From contig MNCI01004927.1 in NCBI GenBank assembly GCA_015680685.1, positions 381 through 64,380 on the forward strand: a stretch of 64,000 nucleotides of DNA. Reading direction: 5' to 3'. Below, one piece after another: positions 1-10,149 of this stretch; the stretch's first letter is position 1, and each line of letters begins with the position of its first letter. Source of the stretch: Gnetum montanum (lineage: Eukaryota; Streptophyta; Gnetopsida; Gnetales; Gnetaceae). The notes under the pieces were generated by a model. The model was not told the DNA's origin. It searched no databases and worked only from the letters and a program-made list of their open reading frames with translations. A program made the position numbers and the translations under genes.

Positions 1-270
1 TACACAACTTGGGTTCAGGTTACAAGTTGCTTGAATAAAGAGCCGTTCACTCTAGGACTCCTACTGCGGGCACATGGGAAAAATTCTAACTCTGGAGTGA
101 TCAATCTGCCAGAGCTTCGCTACTTCTAGCCAGGATTGGGAAATGAAGGAAGTGCTACCTCTTATTTATAGATATGGCGGCGGGACGCGATATTTCGTAC
201 GCGATATCGCAGGGGAAGACGCGATATCGCATACGCGATATCGCGGCCCAGTGCATGTCGCGTCTCATCA
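1..270 (-). mobile_element. Partial LTR of an Athila-like element (left edge)
   Basis: Read on the minus strand this is the beginning (U3/R) of an LTR of the same subfamily as elements B and E. The LTR terminus lies at 270 (plus-strand ending CGTCTCATCA), a TATA-like TATTTATA (minus TATAAATA) lies at 163-170, and the palindrome array sits between them. The rest of the LTR and any internal region lie off the left edge. The sequence immediately to the right (from 271) belongs to another retroelement's LTR, so this element, or a solo LTR, appears to have inserted into that older LTR. No target duplication can be tested from one side. Confidence 0.75.
187..262. repeat. GCGATATCGC palindrome array in U3
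   Basis: Three perfect copies of the 10-bp palindrome GCGATATCGC lie at 201-210, 221-230 and 235-244, with decayed copies on both sides (187-196 and around 254-262). Spacers are often GTAC or ATAC, which extends the self-complementarity. The array sits between the LTR end and the TATA box, as in the other LTRs of this subfamily. Confidence 0.85.
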
Positions 271-400
271 ATATCCTTATGAAGAAGTACACAAAGGAAT
301 CAAGGCCAATGTAGTGCTTTAATAATGATTGTAGTAGCATAAAATCCATGAGGATTTTTATGCTCCTTTGGCCCCTGTTCCAAAGGAAAGCAACCTTAGA
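271..400 (-). repeat. Interrupted LTR fragment (matches 3283-3410)
   Basis: About 115 bp starting ATATCCTT and running through a CTCCTTTGGCC word match 3283-3397 at visibly high identity. This is taken as the low-coordinate LTR copy of the gag-only element; its beginning is missing because the Athila-like LTR ending at 270 lies there. Confidence 0.55.
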
Positions 401-813
401 TCTACCAACAAGACATATTTTCCTACACTCTCCCTTACTTGAAATAAGCAACATGCTCAGAGCTTAAGTTTTTATTTGTATGTAGCTTCAAACATGAAGA
501 GCATAATGGATATTAAGGGTATTAAACATCTCAAAATCCTTTTGACAATTGTAGATAGGAAGGTTCAATGGCTAGGGTAATCCACGATAAAGCATGAATG
601 TTGAATTCAACTTAACATCCAACTAAGACTTAGAGATGCTCATGCAACCTATAGTACGAAAGAAAAGGCTTAAACTTTTTCATGTAAACTATACCAACCT
701 TTCTACTTGGAGCAAGACTTACTTCACATATGAACCTTTTCCCACACTTACAATGATACAAAGGTGTAGTCTTCTAGAGGTATTCATTCCTCATTCCTCC
801 ATCTCAATCCTGC

Positions 814-1075
814 TCTTTCTACTTGAAGACACATTCTCAATTCTATGCTTCCTACTCAAAGACTTAGTTACAATCCTATGCTTCCTACTTAAAGACACAG
901 TCGAATCCAACGCTTTCTCTTGAAGACTTAGTCATAGTCCTACACTTCCTACTCGAAGATGTAGTCAAAATTTTATGCTTCTTATTCAAAGATGCAATCA
1001 CAATCTTGTGCTTCCTACTTGAAGATGCAGTTAAAACCCTACACTTCTTGCTTGGAGACATAGTTAAGAACATAT
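814..1075 (-). repeat. 33-bp minisatellite (about 8 copies), 11-codon unit
   Basis: The word CTTCCTACT-GAAGA recurs at 814, 848, 881, 912, 945, 978, 1011 and 1044, that is, every 33 bp apart from small shifts around 848 and 912. Because 33 is a multiple of three, the minus strand reads as an 11-residue repeat of the form S-S-x-K/R-K-x-K/R-x-x-T over much of the array (open from 1118 down to 885). It lies at the 3' side of the gag-only remnant. It may be the C-terminal repeat domain of a former ORF or simply an expanded noncoding minisatellite. Confidence 0.75.
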
Positions 1076-1229
1076 ACCACCTATCTAGAGTCTCCATCAA
1101 GAACATGTCATCCTCCAATCCTTCTCAATCACTCATTCACATGCACACACTCTTTTTTTTTTCCTCAACCCAAAATTAATTCATAAAGAAAGCAATCACA
1201 CCAAGCCAACCACATTCCAATCCTCTTAG

Positions 1230-2840
1230 TACTTACTACCCTAATTGAATACTAGATCCTCCACCTTGTTCTAGGGTGGTTAGGCCCTCATGAACCTGTT
1301 GAAAAGAGTTTAGAATTCTCATATATTACTTTTCATCATCCCCATTAGAGGTCATTAACTGATCACAAGGCTGATGCTCAGTTACATTCAACTTATAATT
1401 CTCATTAAGTCTATTATCACCACTTCTGATTTAAAGATTTTGAGAGTATTCTTGAGCATAATGTCCTTTACCACATATGTAGCTTTTAAGCTTGGGTGCC
1501 TTGAAGGATATTCAAAGAACCTTTGAAACATGGTCATTTATTCCATGACTCCTACTATTCTTAGAATGCTTGACATTTTCTATGAATCCACCCAAACTCA
1601 CTTGTTAATCCCTTTTAGGATTTATTACTCTCTTTCTTACTCTCGAGCAAGTACTCCACCACACCTTATCCTTCTTTCCCTCCTTGTAATCAAACAAAAT
1701 GGTAGCAACTTGAATGATCTTCCTAAATCTTATGATTTTGCAAGTTTTGGTCTCACATTGGATCCAAGGTTTGAGGTAATTGAGAAATAGTTTGTACTTT
1801 CTATCATCACTAATTTTTAGGATTTGTATGATGATATTTGGGTATTCTCAAAGATACTCCTCTAGATCTCTTATATGTTGGATTTCCTTTAGCTTTACCT
1901 ACGTTTTGTCAATAGAATTACCTGTATGAAAATTCTTAATCAAAGCCTCCTTAAACTGCTTCCATGTTCTAATGGGTCTGACTATCCTAAATTTTTCTTC
2001 TCGAAGAATGTCAAGCTGCTAAATTTTTATTATTCAATCCAAGAATTGGGAAAAACGACAAGCTTGTCTTTTGGAGGCACATTCATACATCCCTAGGAAC
2101 TCTTCTGTTTCAAATAGAAATGTATCTATCATAGCATCATCTTTGTTATCCCCATAGATTTTTGGTTCCTTTACTCAGAACTTGGAAATTGATTGACTTA
2201 GCCCCAATGCTAGTGCCCTTTCTTACATGGTTAATTAATCTTTCATGATCGCAATCTCATCATCTAGTTTCTTTTGCAAAGTCTCAACCTTATTTTTTTA
2301 GCTTTAGTACAGAGCCTACTAAGTTTCTAATAGTGATCACAGCTCTTGATTTTCATCCCAAAGCCCTTGGTTGGCAAGTTGAGATCATCAAGAACATCCC
2401 AAAGTTACTCCACCTAGTCCCTCAACACCAAGTTTTGAGTTAGGACAAGATTGTGTTTTGTGTTAGAGCCTAACTCTAGAAAAAAAGGAACTTCCATTAG
2501 ATCTACTTAGCTCTTAGATCATATGAGCTTTCTTAGCTATAGGTGAACTATGCATGAAGATGTTGTCTACTTATAGTAAGTGGATCTACAATTTTTATAT
2601 CTTTTTAGGGGATTCATCAATATTTCTCTCATTAGCTATCTCAACATCCTCATTTTCATATACATCCTTGTACCCACTTGCATCATTATGTGCCTCCTTG
2701 TACACGTGACTACCTTGACTACCATCTCAAGTTAGTCCATTGTGAAGATTGGAACCATGAAAAGTATTATCAAGATTTCAATTTCCTTTGCTCTTCTTTT
2801 AATGTGTCATGGTAGCACACGAGTCATGAATAATAAATCA
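1230..2840 (-). pseudogene. Decayed gypsy gag (capsid core and zinc knuckle)
   Basis: Read on the minus strand, about 1985-1850 gives a WKQFKEALIKNF-like run followed by an LKEI-x-H-x-RDLEEYL-like run, the typical core of the plant retrotransposon gag (capsid) domain. Farther on, at 1446-1481, it reads YICGKGHYAQEY, a decayed CCHC zinc knuckle in which the first and last cysteines are substituted and one residue of spacing is lost. Many stops interrupt the frame. Gag would form the virus-like particle and bind element RNA. The lineage is not determined; order and primer site fit Ty3/gypsy. No pol domains follow before the 3' LTR fragment. Confidence 0.6.
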
Positions 2841-2893
2841 TGATCATGAATCTTGTACCATAAATCATTGCTAGCCTTGAATTACAAACCATA

Positions 2894-2905
2894 GCTCCAA
2901 TACCA
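2894..2905 (-). other. Primer-binding site, initiator-Met tRNA type
   Basis: The minus strand reads TGGTATTGGAGC two bases after the LTR end at 2908. It differs by two bases from the usual plant TGGTATCAGAGC, which pairs with the 3' end of initiator methionine tRNA. The position next to a TG...CA-type LTR border supports the call. Confidence 0.6.
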
Positions 2906-2907
2906 AG

Positions 2908-3480
2908 TGTAACGACACTATCCTAGTGAAGCACCATTTAGCACCATCCTTGAGTTCCAAAATCAGCTAGACAACCTAAAGCCAATCCAAGGTGGATTAC
3001 ACCCCAACAGTCACAACACTTGCACACATAGCATAAGTACATGTCACTTGTTAGTCCATGGGTTAGAAGCATATTGAGTACACCACATGAAATCATATAA
3101 GTGACATGATCAACATAACACACAAAAGCAATGACCACAACAAGCACACATAACCAAAAGAGATAACATTCTCTTAGAAAAGCTAAGACATGTTCCTACT
3201 CTAATGTATCTAGACCTAACCCCCACTCTTGAAGAGAAAGACAATGGCCCAAACATTAAAGTTGAAGCTCCTCCACAAGCCTACATATCCTTGTGATGAA
3301 GTACATAAAGGAATTAGGGCTAATGCAATTCTTTAATGATGGTTGTGATAACATGGAACCCGTGAGGAGCTCTACACCCCTTTGGCCTCCATTTTTGTCA
3401 CTAAATAACTACATCCTATAAAACCATTGCAAAGGCTTTGGTACTTCAATTGAGACCTCATCTCCCATCATTGGTATGTG
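2908..3480 (-). repeat. LTR of the gag-only remnant
   Basis: The plus strand starts TGTAACGACACTATCC directly beside the primer site. The section 3283-3410 is repeated at 271-400. The far end was not pinned down and 3480 is an estimate. Confidence 0.5.
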
Positions 3481-3499
3481 CTAAGCAAGCAACATTTTG

Positions 3500-4870
3500 T
3501 ACCTACTAGATGTGGATAATAGCATGGCTTTAGTGAAAGGATGGGAATGGGAAAACTCTTTTCAACAACCAATTGTCTTCCTCAAAGTGGATTATGCAAA
3601 AGCGTAGAATTGAACTTCATGAAAATTTATTCCATATATGTTAAAGTAGTTTGGCTTTGATAAAAATTTTTAGGCTACACCTATATGTTGTTTGTAGATG
3701 CCTATTAATGGAATTTCATTAAATACATTTCCTCTTTGAAGATATTTTAACCAAGGTTTTCCTCTAACCATGTACTTGTATATTTTGGCAATGGATGCAC
3801 TTAATTATTTGATTCAACATAAAATAGAGGAGGGTTCTATACATGGTTTAAAATTCCCAGGTGATGGTAGATAATTTTGTAAATCTCATTTTGCTTATTA
3901 TTCTTGGTTTCTTGTTAAGGATTTCTTAGAAGATATTCAAACTCTATGTCATAGTCTCAATACCTTTTGTAAAGCTGCAAGCTATATAATTAATTGGAAG
4001 AAGCTTGGTTATTATCATCATAGTATGAGTCCATAATTTTTTTGACCTACATGGTAAAGAAATCCCTATAGGATCCATATTTGGATCACTTGGTATGCTA
4101 TTTATCCTTGATATACTAAGCAACAAACTTTGGGAAAGAATGATCGAAAGACTCAAAAGAAAAATTGAGATTTGGACTTCCAAATGATTACCTTTAGTAG
4201 AAAAAGTTTTTATTTGTAGAAAAATTTTGGCGTAATCTTTTTTGTCCTTCCTACCTAACACATTCTACTCTAGCTTATGGAAAGATAAAGAGATTTCTTA
4301 GAGATTTCCTATGGTTTTCTTTGAATAGTCATTCTTCATTCAAGTGGTTTGCTTGGAGATTTTGTATATAGCCTAGGTATCTTGGAGGACTGGGTCTTCC
4401 TAGTATCTTGCTTTACAAAAGAAGCATTGCATTAAAATGATTATTCAGACATACGAGGGTTAAGAGCCATGGAAAATTTTGGTCAAAAATGCTATATCTA
4501 CCAGTGATTTCAAGGTAGGCAAAATAGGGGTGTGCCTTGCTATTTTGAAGCCTTACTGAATCATTTAAAACTTAATATAATGGCTTCTACATTTCTATCT
4601 TCAATATGAAGATCTTGGGTTCAATTTGGTGGTATCTAATGCCAATAGGGGATAAATGGTAACTCCTTGTTGGGTTTAAATTCTCAAATTACTCTTACCT
4701 TCTACAACTTTAGCATTTACCAATTGAAAGCTATGTGGCCTCTTTCTATCAGTATTCCTCTCTTGGTTAGGCATTCAAGGTCTCTTTTTCTTACCAAGCC
4801 AACTTGAATTAGATTATAATAAGATCCTTTTGGAAATAATTATTCTAGGTCTCTAAATAACAACATTCTT
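3500..4870 (+). pseudogene. LINE (L1-type) reverse transcriptase remnant
   Basis: Plus-strand reading gives a run of non-LTR RT landmarks in order: VFLKVDYAKA (the K-x-D-x-x-KA motif) at about 3570, then a GF turn, then INGISL followed by a decayed RQG-DPLS-type run (NQGFPLTMYLYILAMDAL) near 3705-3800, then AYYSWFL where F-A-D-D is expected, then a thumb-like LPLVEKVFICRKIL near 4185-4230, and GGLGLPSILLYKRSIAL near 4384-4430. The order matches the C-terminal half of plant L1 ORF2, which makes cDNA at a nicked target. Endonuclease and poly(A) tail were not recognised. It is broken by several stops and shifts; ends are approximate. Confidence 0.7.
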
Positions 4871-4907
4871 TATAATTGAGAGTAGTTAAAAAAGCATGAT
4901 TTCAGAA

Positions 4908-5230
4908 ATTATTACAATGCCACCCTTAAAAAGTAGTGTACAGCATCACCCTTGAGTCCTAAGTTAATAAGAAAAGGAGGGTGGACTCAAGATAAACTAC
5001 ACGTTAGTGTTCACAACACCTACATTCATAGTCAGAGTCCTAGTGATTGGCATTTTTCTGTAAGCACGGAGCATCAAAAAGTTTAGGATTCATTTTAGCA
5101 CCATTGAAATTGCTTCTTGTGACCCCACAACACTCCACACACTTGGTATGCAACATTCCATGGGATTATAGGTCTCTCAGCATCCAGATGAGGTTACTAC
5201 ACCTCTTTACGAGTGCAATTTTGACTTTCT
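4908..5230 (-). repeat. Possible diverged copy of the 2908 LTR
   Basis: Several spaced words match the LTR that starts at 2908 in the same order: a CCTTGAGT word, a GGTGGA word and a CACAACAC-x-ACA-CATAG word, with similar intervals. Identity is low and indels are needed, so this is tentative. Confidence 0.3.
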
Positions 5231-6481
5231 AGAAGTTAGAAATTTTGACCTCAAAAATCAACAAAATTTTTTCTAACTTTCTTACTAACATTGATGCTAA
5301 TGCCAATATCAATGTTGGCATTACTTCAACAAGGTCTATACTAGCACTCAAAAATGGCATCCCATAGTGTCTACAAACCTCGAAGGTTCCTTATCTTTAC
5401 CTTGATAACCTCCAACATTAGTTTAGAGGCCAAACAAGGCTTCAAGAGCTCAAAAATCTAACTTTGGTGAAATGACCAAAACTTTTACTAAGTATGGATA
5501 CTCATGACCTCAAAACCTACAATATGACATCATTAAGCTTCATGTTTGACATTTTGGCTCATTCTCAGGCTTCTCATACCCCTCAACATTATTTTGACAT
5601 CATCTTGGCTCATTTCAGTAGCAATCTATATGTCTTGAAAGTAGGGAGACAAATATTGGAAAAATATTAAAAAAAATTTCTAGGTGTTGTGTTGATGTTG
5701 ATGCTAATGTTAGCATTAGCGCTAGTAGTACAAATATTATTAATTACAATGACAAAAACTCTACATCTTGTATCTTCTCCCAATCTCATGACTCCCTTGG
5801 TATTGTCTTGGCATCATTCAACATTAGTTTGGAGGGTAAAACGAGGTCCAAAACACCCAAAACTAGCACTTGGTGAAAACTTGAAAATTTTTGGAAGTGT
5901 TGGTGATACTAACGTTAGTGTCATTTTTTATAGGACTAGGCATTGACAAAAGTGTTAGTTAAAATTGCAATTTTTGAACTCCATGTCAAAACTACACTTA
6001 ACTCTAACTTCGATTTTAGCAATCCTAACACAAAATTGCTAACTTTTGGCCTATAAATATGAGCTCCAAATATAAATTAGATGAATTTTTTTTTTAAAGA
6101 TTTGAGAGCACTTGTCAGATTTTAGAAGATTTAGAGCATGAGCGCTTACCACCATCATAGCATGCAAATGCTCCTTAGCCATCTTTGGCATCATTTCTAT
6201 AGATAGACTTTTCAAGCTTCCACAACACTTTCCAAAGTTAATCTATTTTTTACAATGAAGGTGTTCTAACCCATCCTCCTTATTTCATGTAGATAGTGTA
6301 GGATGTATAGCTGGGAGACAATAATATGTTGGAAGAAGGATTAATATTATTTACAATATTTGTTTTATCTTTGATGTATTTTTATTTGTATGTTTTACCA
6401 CTTAATGGATACTTTTATTTTGGTCATGTCTAAGAATTTTCCATGAAACTTTGATGTTATATTTAAGGCATACAAATATTA
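5231..6481. other. Intergenic, no recognised feature
   Basis: AT-rich sequence with recurring GCTAATG / CATTAGC words (for example around 5290 and 5700) but no coding signature or recognisable transposon. Confidence 0.5.
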
Positions 6482-6486
6482 ATATG

Positions 6487-7377
6487 TGATGAATTGTAGA
6501 TAGGCTACATAGATTGGGCCCCATCAACTAGGCCTCGTTGATGCATGATTTGATGGGTTGATGTGGCCTCGTCGATGTACTATCTATTTTTGCCTATAAA
6601 TACACACTTACACACTGTGTTTATGGCATGTCTTGTCATAGTTGTAGTGGAGCTCTTGTAGTTTTGTTAGTTGGAAGTTATACTATTTTTCTAAGTGCTC
6701 GCAGTAGAAGTCAAGAGTGTACAAATCTTTATTTGAGCACTGTTGTACCTCAGCACAGTAGTGTGTGCGGCAATAAAGATGAGATTTTTGATAAACCTTA
6801 CAACACTTTGAAATAGATTAATTAATTATTTATGCATTTAATTTTATGCAATTTCCTTTAATGCTTTAAGTAATTAAATAATTAATTAGGCTAAACTAAG
6901 TTAAACCAAGATAGATTAAGTAGTAATTAATTAAGCACATAAGTACAACCATTTCAAGCATGCACGTGATGCTTGGTAATCTCAGTAATGCTTAATGTTT
7001 GGTAACCTAGCAGCGTTATGTGTGTTCAAGATGTGTACAGACAGTGGGACCGGGGTTGGATGCTTATGTTAGGAATAGTTAGACCTTGGTTGGTTAGATT
7101 ATATTAGTAATTAAATTACTTCATTCCCTTCACCCTTTATTTTAAACACCCAAAACATAAAACATAAAAATAATAAAAATCATACACCTCGATTACACTG
7201 AACCATGCCTTTGCATATCACAAGTGTAATTGGAAAGACAATGAATGACTAGTAGGGCAAGTTCACTTCCTAGAAGCTAGTGTATTGGAAGACATAGAGT
7301 CCACGGAATTCGATTGGGTCACGCTTGAATGCTTAGTGATTCGTATGGTTGAGCATAGGTCTATTCATCACTCACCA
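6487..7377 (+). repeat. Element A 5' LTR
   Basis: Starts TGATGAATTG and ends CTCACCA just before the primer site. Holds TATAAATA at 6595-6602, an AATAAA at about 6772, and a U3 rich in repeated TCGATG / AGGCC words instead of the GCGATATCGC array seen in B and E. An ORF at 6628-6816 inside it is also open in the 3' LTR but is judged noncoding. Confidence 0.85.
6595..6602 (+). promoter_or_regulatory. LTR TATA box
   Basis: TATAAATA preceded by GCC and lying about 110 bp inside the 5' LTR. The same box in the same place occurs in the 3' LTR and in every related LTR of the window, which supports a core-promoter role. Confidence 0.65.
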
Positions 7378-7378
7378 T

Positions 7379-7396
7379 TGGCACTATTTTTGGAGA
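7379..7396 (+). other. Degenerate tRNA-Asp primer-binding site
   Basis: Reads TGGCACTATTTTTGGAGA right after the LTR. The less decayed copies in B and E (TGGCGCCATTG-CG-GGA forms) match the complement of the plant tRNA-Asp 3' end, the primer typical of Athila elements. Confidence 0.7.
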
Positions 7397-7532
7397 CTCT
7401 TTTTGTTTGAAACATGCGCTATCTAGGCATAGTGAAAATCATTAACATTGTTGACTAAACCCTAAGGTCAAAAATCATTCTAAAAATAAACATAATAATT
7501 TAAGCACACTGATATCTTATTCTAATTGCAAA

Positions 7533-9960
7533 ATGTCTTCTTCTCATAAGTGCGATGATACTAAACTACTAATGCCTCAAGAATGCAGGGTGGTATATAC
7601 TCATCCAAATGAGTATGTGCCTAACTTCACCTTCATACTTTATCAAGATGAACAACTACGGTGGCGAGATATGGAGAACAACATTATAATGCATACTGAT
7701 TGATCTATGCTCGAGACGTTGCTCCAAACTCTTACGAGGTTAGGCATCCATAATCTTTAAGAAGAGTATGTTGTGCATGACCATGACTACCGAGACTACC
7801 ATCCCACTGAAATACAATGCATGAGAGATCAACATCAAGAGAAGCACCATGAGGTTTTGAAGGGGAAACAATTTACCAATCCCTAATTCATGCTCAACTA
7901 AAATGACAAAGAGGATCCTCTCTATGGGGGTTCTCAACATGAATATTCTCCACCCCTTGATATTGGTGATGGGGGCTTGAACCTAAAGCTGCAATTCACT
8001 CTCAATAATTTGGGTTTAGGCAAAAGTGGGAGTCAAAGTAAGGGCTTGGGTAAGCATCAAGATGACAAGAAAGCTAACGAATGTGGCTATGAAAAGCATA
8101 AAGGAGGTGGTAGAAACCATGGTGGTGGTATTCCTCCTCCCTCTTTTCCCTCTTCATTTTCATCTTCTTCTTCCTCTTCTAGTTTTGACAAATTTCGCAG
8201 AAAGGATAACTGGGATGAAGGTGAACAACGTGATAATAATGATTGCCAAGCCTACCATGAACGAAGAGGTAGTAGAGGACATCATAAGCATCATCAAAAT
8301 AATGATGATGATGAGCCTTTGTTGGCAACTTGAAGTATGATAAATATTGCAGAGGTAGTAAAAATCCCAACTAGGCATATGAAAGATAGTTGAATCAAGC
8401 AACTTGACATAAACAATATCCCCATATTTGAAGGGGGAATATAACTCTGATCCACAAACACATCTTCAAGCCTTTCATGATGCCTGTGCCTTATAGAATA
8501 TTGAAAATGATTGTCAAAAATTAAAGCTATTTTCCAGATCACTCATCAGGGAAGCAAAAGCTGGTATCGGTCCTTGGAGCTGGAGTTCCTCTGAAGGTGG
8601 AGTACAATGCTAGAGCTATTCAATGATAAATACTAGACATACTCTCAAGTGTCTTATCTGAGAAGGAAAATCCAAGGATGATAGTAAGGAACACATGAAC
8701 CCTTCGACACCACCATGGACATATACTATTCTCTCATACACTGATGCCTTGGCCATGGTTATTCTTAGGGGAAATAACTTCATCACATCATAGATGGACT
8801 CAGATTAGAAATGAGAAGAACTCTTGGGTTTATGTTCAAGGAAGATTATTAGAACTTAGAGCCCATCAGATCCATGGTTAATAGAGTAGGTAGCAAAAGA
8901 AGAAGAAGAGATGAGGAAATGAGAAAGTGTTGAGAAATATAATAGGGATCCTTGCATTAGAAAAAGGAAGGTCTGGTTTTGTGACAATGAGGAGGGGTCA
9001 TCACTTGATGAGGTGGTGTAGTGAAAAGCCTTGCTAATACAAAAATTTGTTTATGATATATCGGCCAAGGTTGATAAATTATGGGATTCTTTGGACAAAA
9101 AATTCCAAACTGCTCTAAAAATCATAGAAGAATTAAGAGAGCATAGTAGTGATCATGACCATAGGCGGTAGAAAGAAGCTAAAAATGCCTACCAAAGGGG
9201 TAAGGGCAAGGCTACGATAGTAGAAGAGGTTGTGGAGTCAGAATTAGATGATGATGGTGGGTGTAACATCTGTCAATATGAACATCCTAAAGGATGTTGC
9301 CCTATCGTGTCATGCTTGTAGGAGTCTGGGATGTATGCACTAAATTCTAGATTGGCAAGAAAGTAAGCACACAAAAGATTACCTTATCCTCAAGGTAATC
9401 CAAGGCAGTTCCACTAGCAACAATAAGCTTATTATCTAAGTGGAGCTCCACCATAGCCATATGAGTAATACCAAGAATGGCAACATCCATAGTCATGGGG
9501 GATGCCATCACCAAGGTAGCAGTACCCTTACAAGTAGCGAAATCCATATGGGTACTATGTTTAACAACTAATGTCTCCACATGACTCTTCTAGCCATGCT
9601 TTTTTTGAACATCACTACTATCCTCCAGAGTATTATAGAACTCACTCTCCATCTACTGGAGCGGAAACTCCATATCCCTGTCATCCTCCTCATCCTTTAG
9701 CACATGCTCCTCCATCCTCAACCTAATTACCACCTGCTCCATTTATGCAGGGTGAGCTTCCAACATAGCCACAATAACATAGTGCTACTAGGACTATTAA
9801 CTTACAGTTAACTTAGTTGAGTGGTTTGTAACCAAGATCCTGGAAAAGACAATTCTTCCAAATCAATAGCCCTACTAAATCCTCACCTACTTATGTGGCT
9901 AGTCACCTTGTAGCTTCTTCATCCTCTACATCCATTCCTTTTGAGAGCCCTTCAAACCAA
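7533..9960 (+). pseudogene. Element A gag, decayed
   Basis: Begins ATGTCTTCTTCTCATAAG, the same start as in B and E, and contains a conserved THPNEYVPNF-type run near 7597. A low-complexity stretch rich in Ser, His, Asp and Gly (about 8080-8330) is followed by an alpha-helical capsid-like part, then an acidic run and the knuckle CNICQYEHPKGCC at 9262-9300, and a Gln/Pro-rich tail with YLSGTPP-type words to about 9960. Gag would package element RNA. The frame is broken by many stops and small shifts; the longest open piece is 7977-8333. The knuckle spacing C-x2-C-x3-H-x3-C differs from the usual C-x2-C-x4-H-x4-C. Confidence 0.75.
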
Positions 9961-10140
9961 ACACCTCCTAAGATCCATATAGTTATGTTAACCCATGTTG
10001 TATCAGATTAGATTAAGGATGGCAACCTTCTTAGGAAAAAAGTGATTCTGGAAGTTCTTTCATCTATTTGTAGATTGTTAGGAATGAGCCATGCAAAGCT
10101 CTTTTTAATTCAAGTTTTAGAGTTAATCTAATCACTTTTC
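9960..10140 (+). pseudogene. Protease stub ending at a deletion joint
   Basis: About 10050-10130 matches the start of the protease of B, D and E. The words around the active site are decayed (LFNSSFRVNLI where the intact family reads LLDSGSRVNL). The match stops at CTAAT (10128-10132) and the next bases match the RNase H-integrase linker of element D. All the remaining protease, the RT and the RNase H are therefore missing. Confidence 0.7.
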
Positions 10141-10149
10141 TTGGTTATG

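Larger units (their letters stand above)
271..3480 (-). mobile_element. Gag-only Ty3/gypsy remnant, Met-tRNA-type primer site
   Basis: A minus-strand LTR element is inferred from four things: a direct repeat between 271-400 and 3283-3410 (LTR copies), a primer-binding-like site at 2894-2905 next to an LTR end that reads TGTAACGACACT from 2908, a gag-type coding remnant between them, and no RT or integrase signature in the 2.4-kb interior. The low-coordinate LTR is cut by the Athila-like LTR ending at 270, so its outer part is off the window. The interior is far too short for a full gypsy element, so it is either a deletion derivative or a non-autonomous gag-only element. The outer boundary at about 3480 is approximate. 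Confidence 0.5.

Noticed and set aside
187-262. GCGATATCGC arrays as a CRISPR array
   Set aside because: Units are 10-bp palindromes with very short, similar spacers, inside plant LTRs. There are no unique spacers or cas genes.
6628-6865. A 60-70-codon ORF in the 5' LTR of A, with a related ORF in the 3' LTR (16653-16865)
   Set aside because: It lies in the R/U5 part of the LTR, spans the AATAAA region, and the corresponding part of the B/E LTRs is not open in that frame. Similarity of the two follows from LTR identity.
7379-7396. Primer-binding sites as tRNA genes
   Set aside because: Only the 18-bp complement of a tRNA 3' end is present. No cloverleaf or internal promoter boxes lie around these sites.
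8160-8402. Minus-strand ORFs opposite the Ser/His-rich part of gag in A
   Set aside because: They are antisense to low-complexity codons of a recognised gag and are not conserved in B, D or E.
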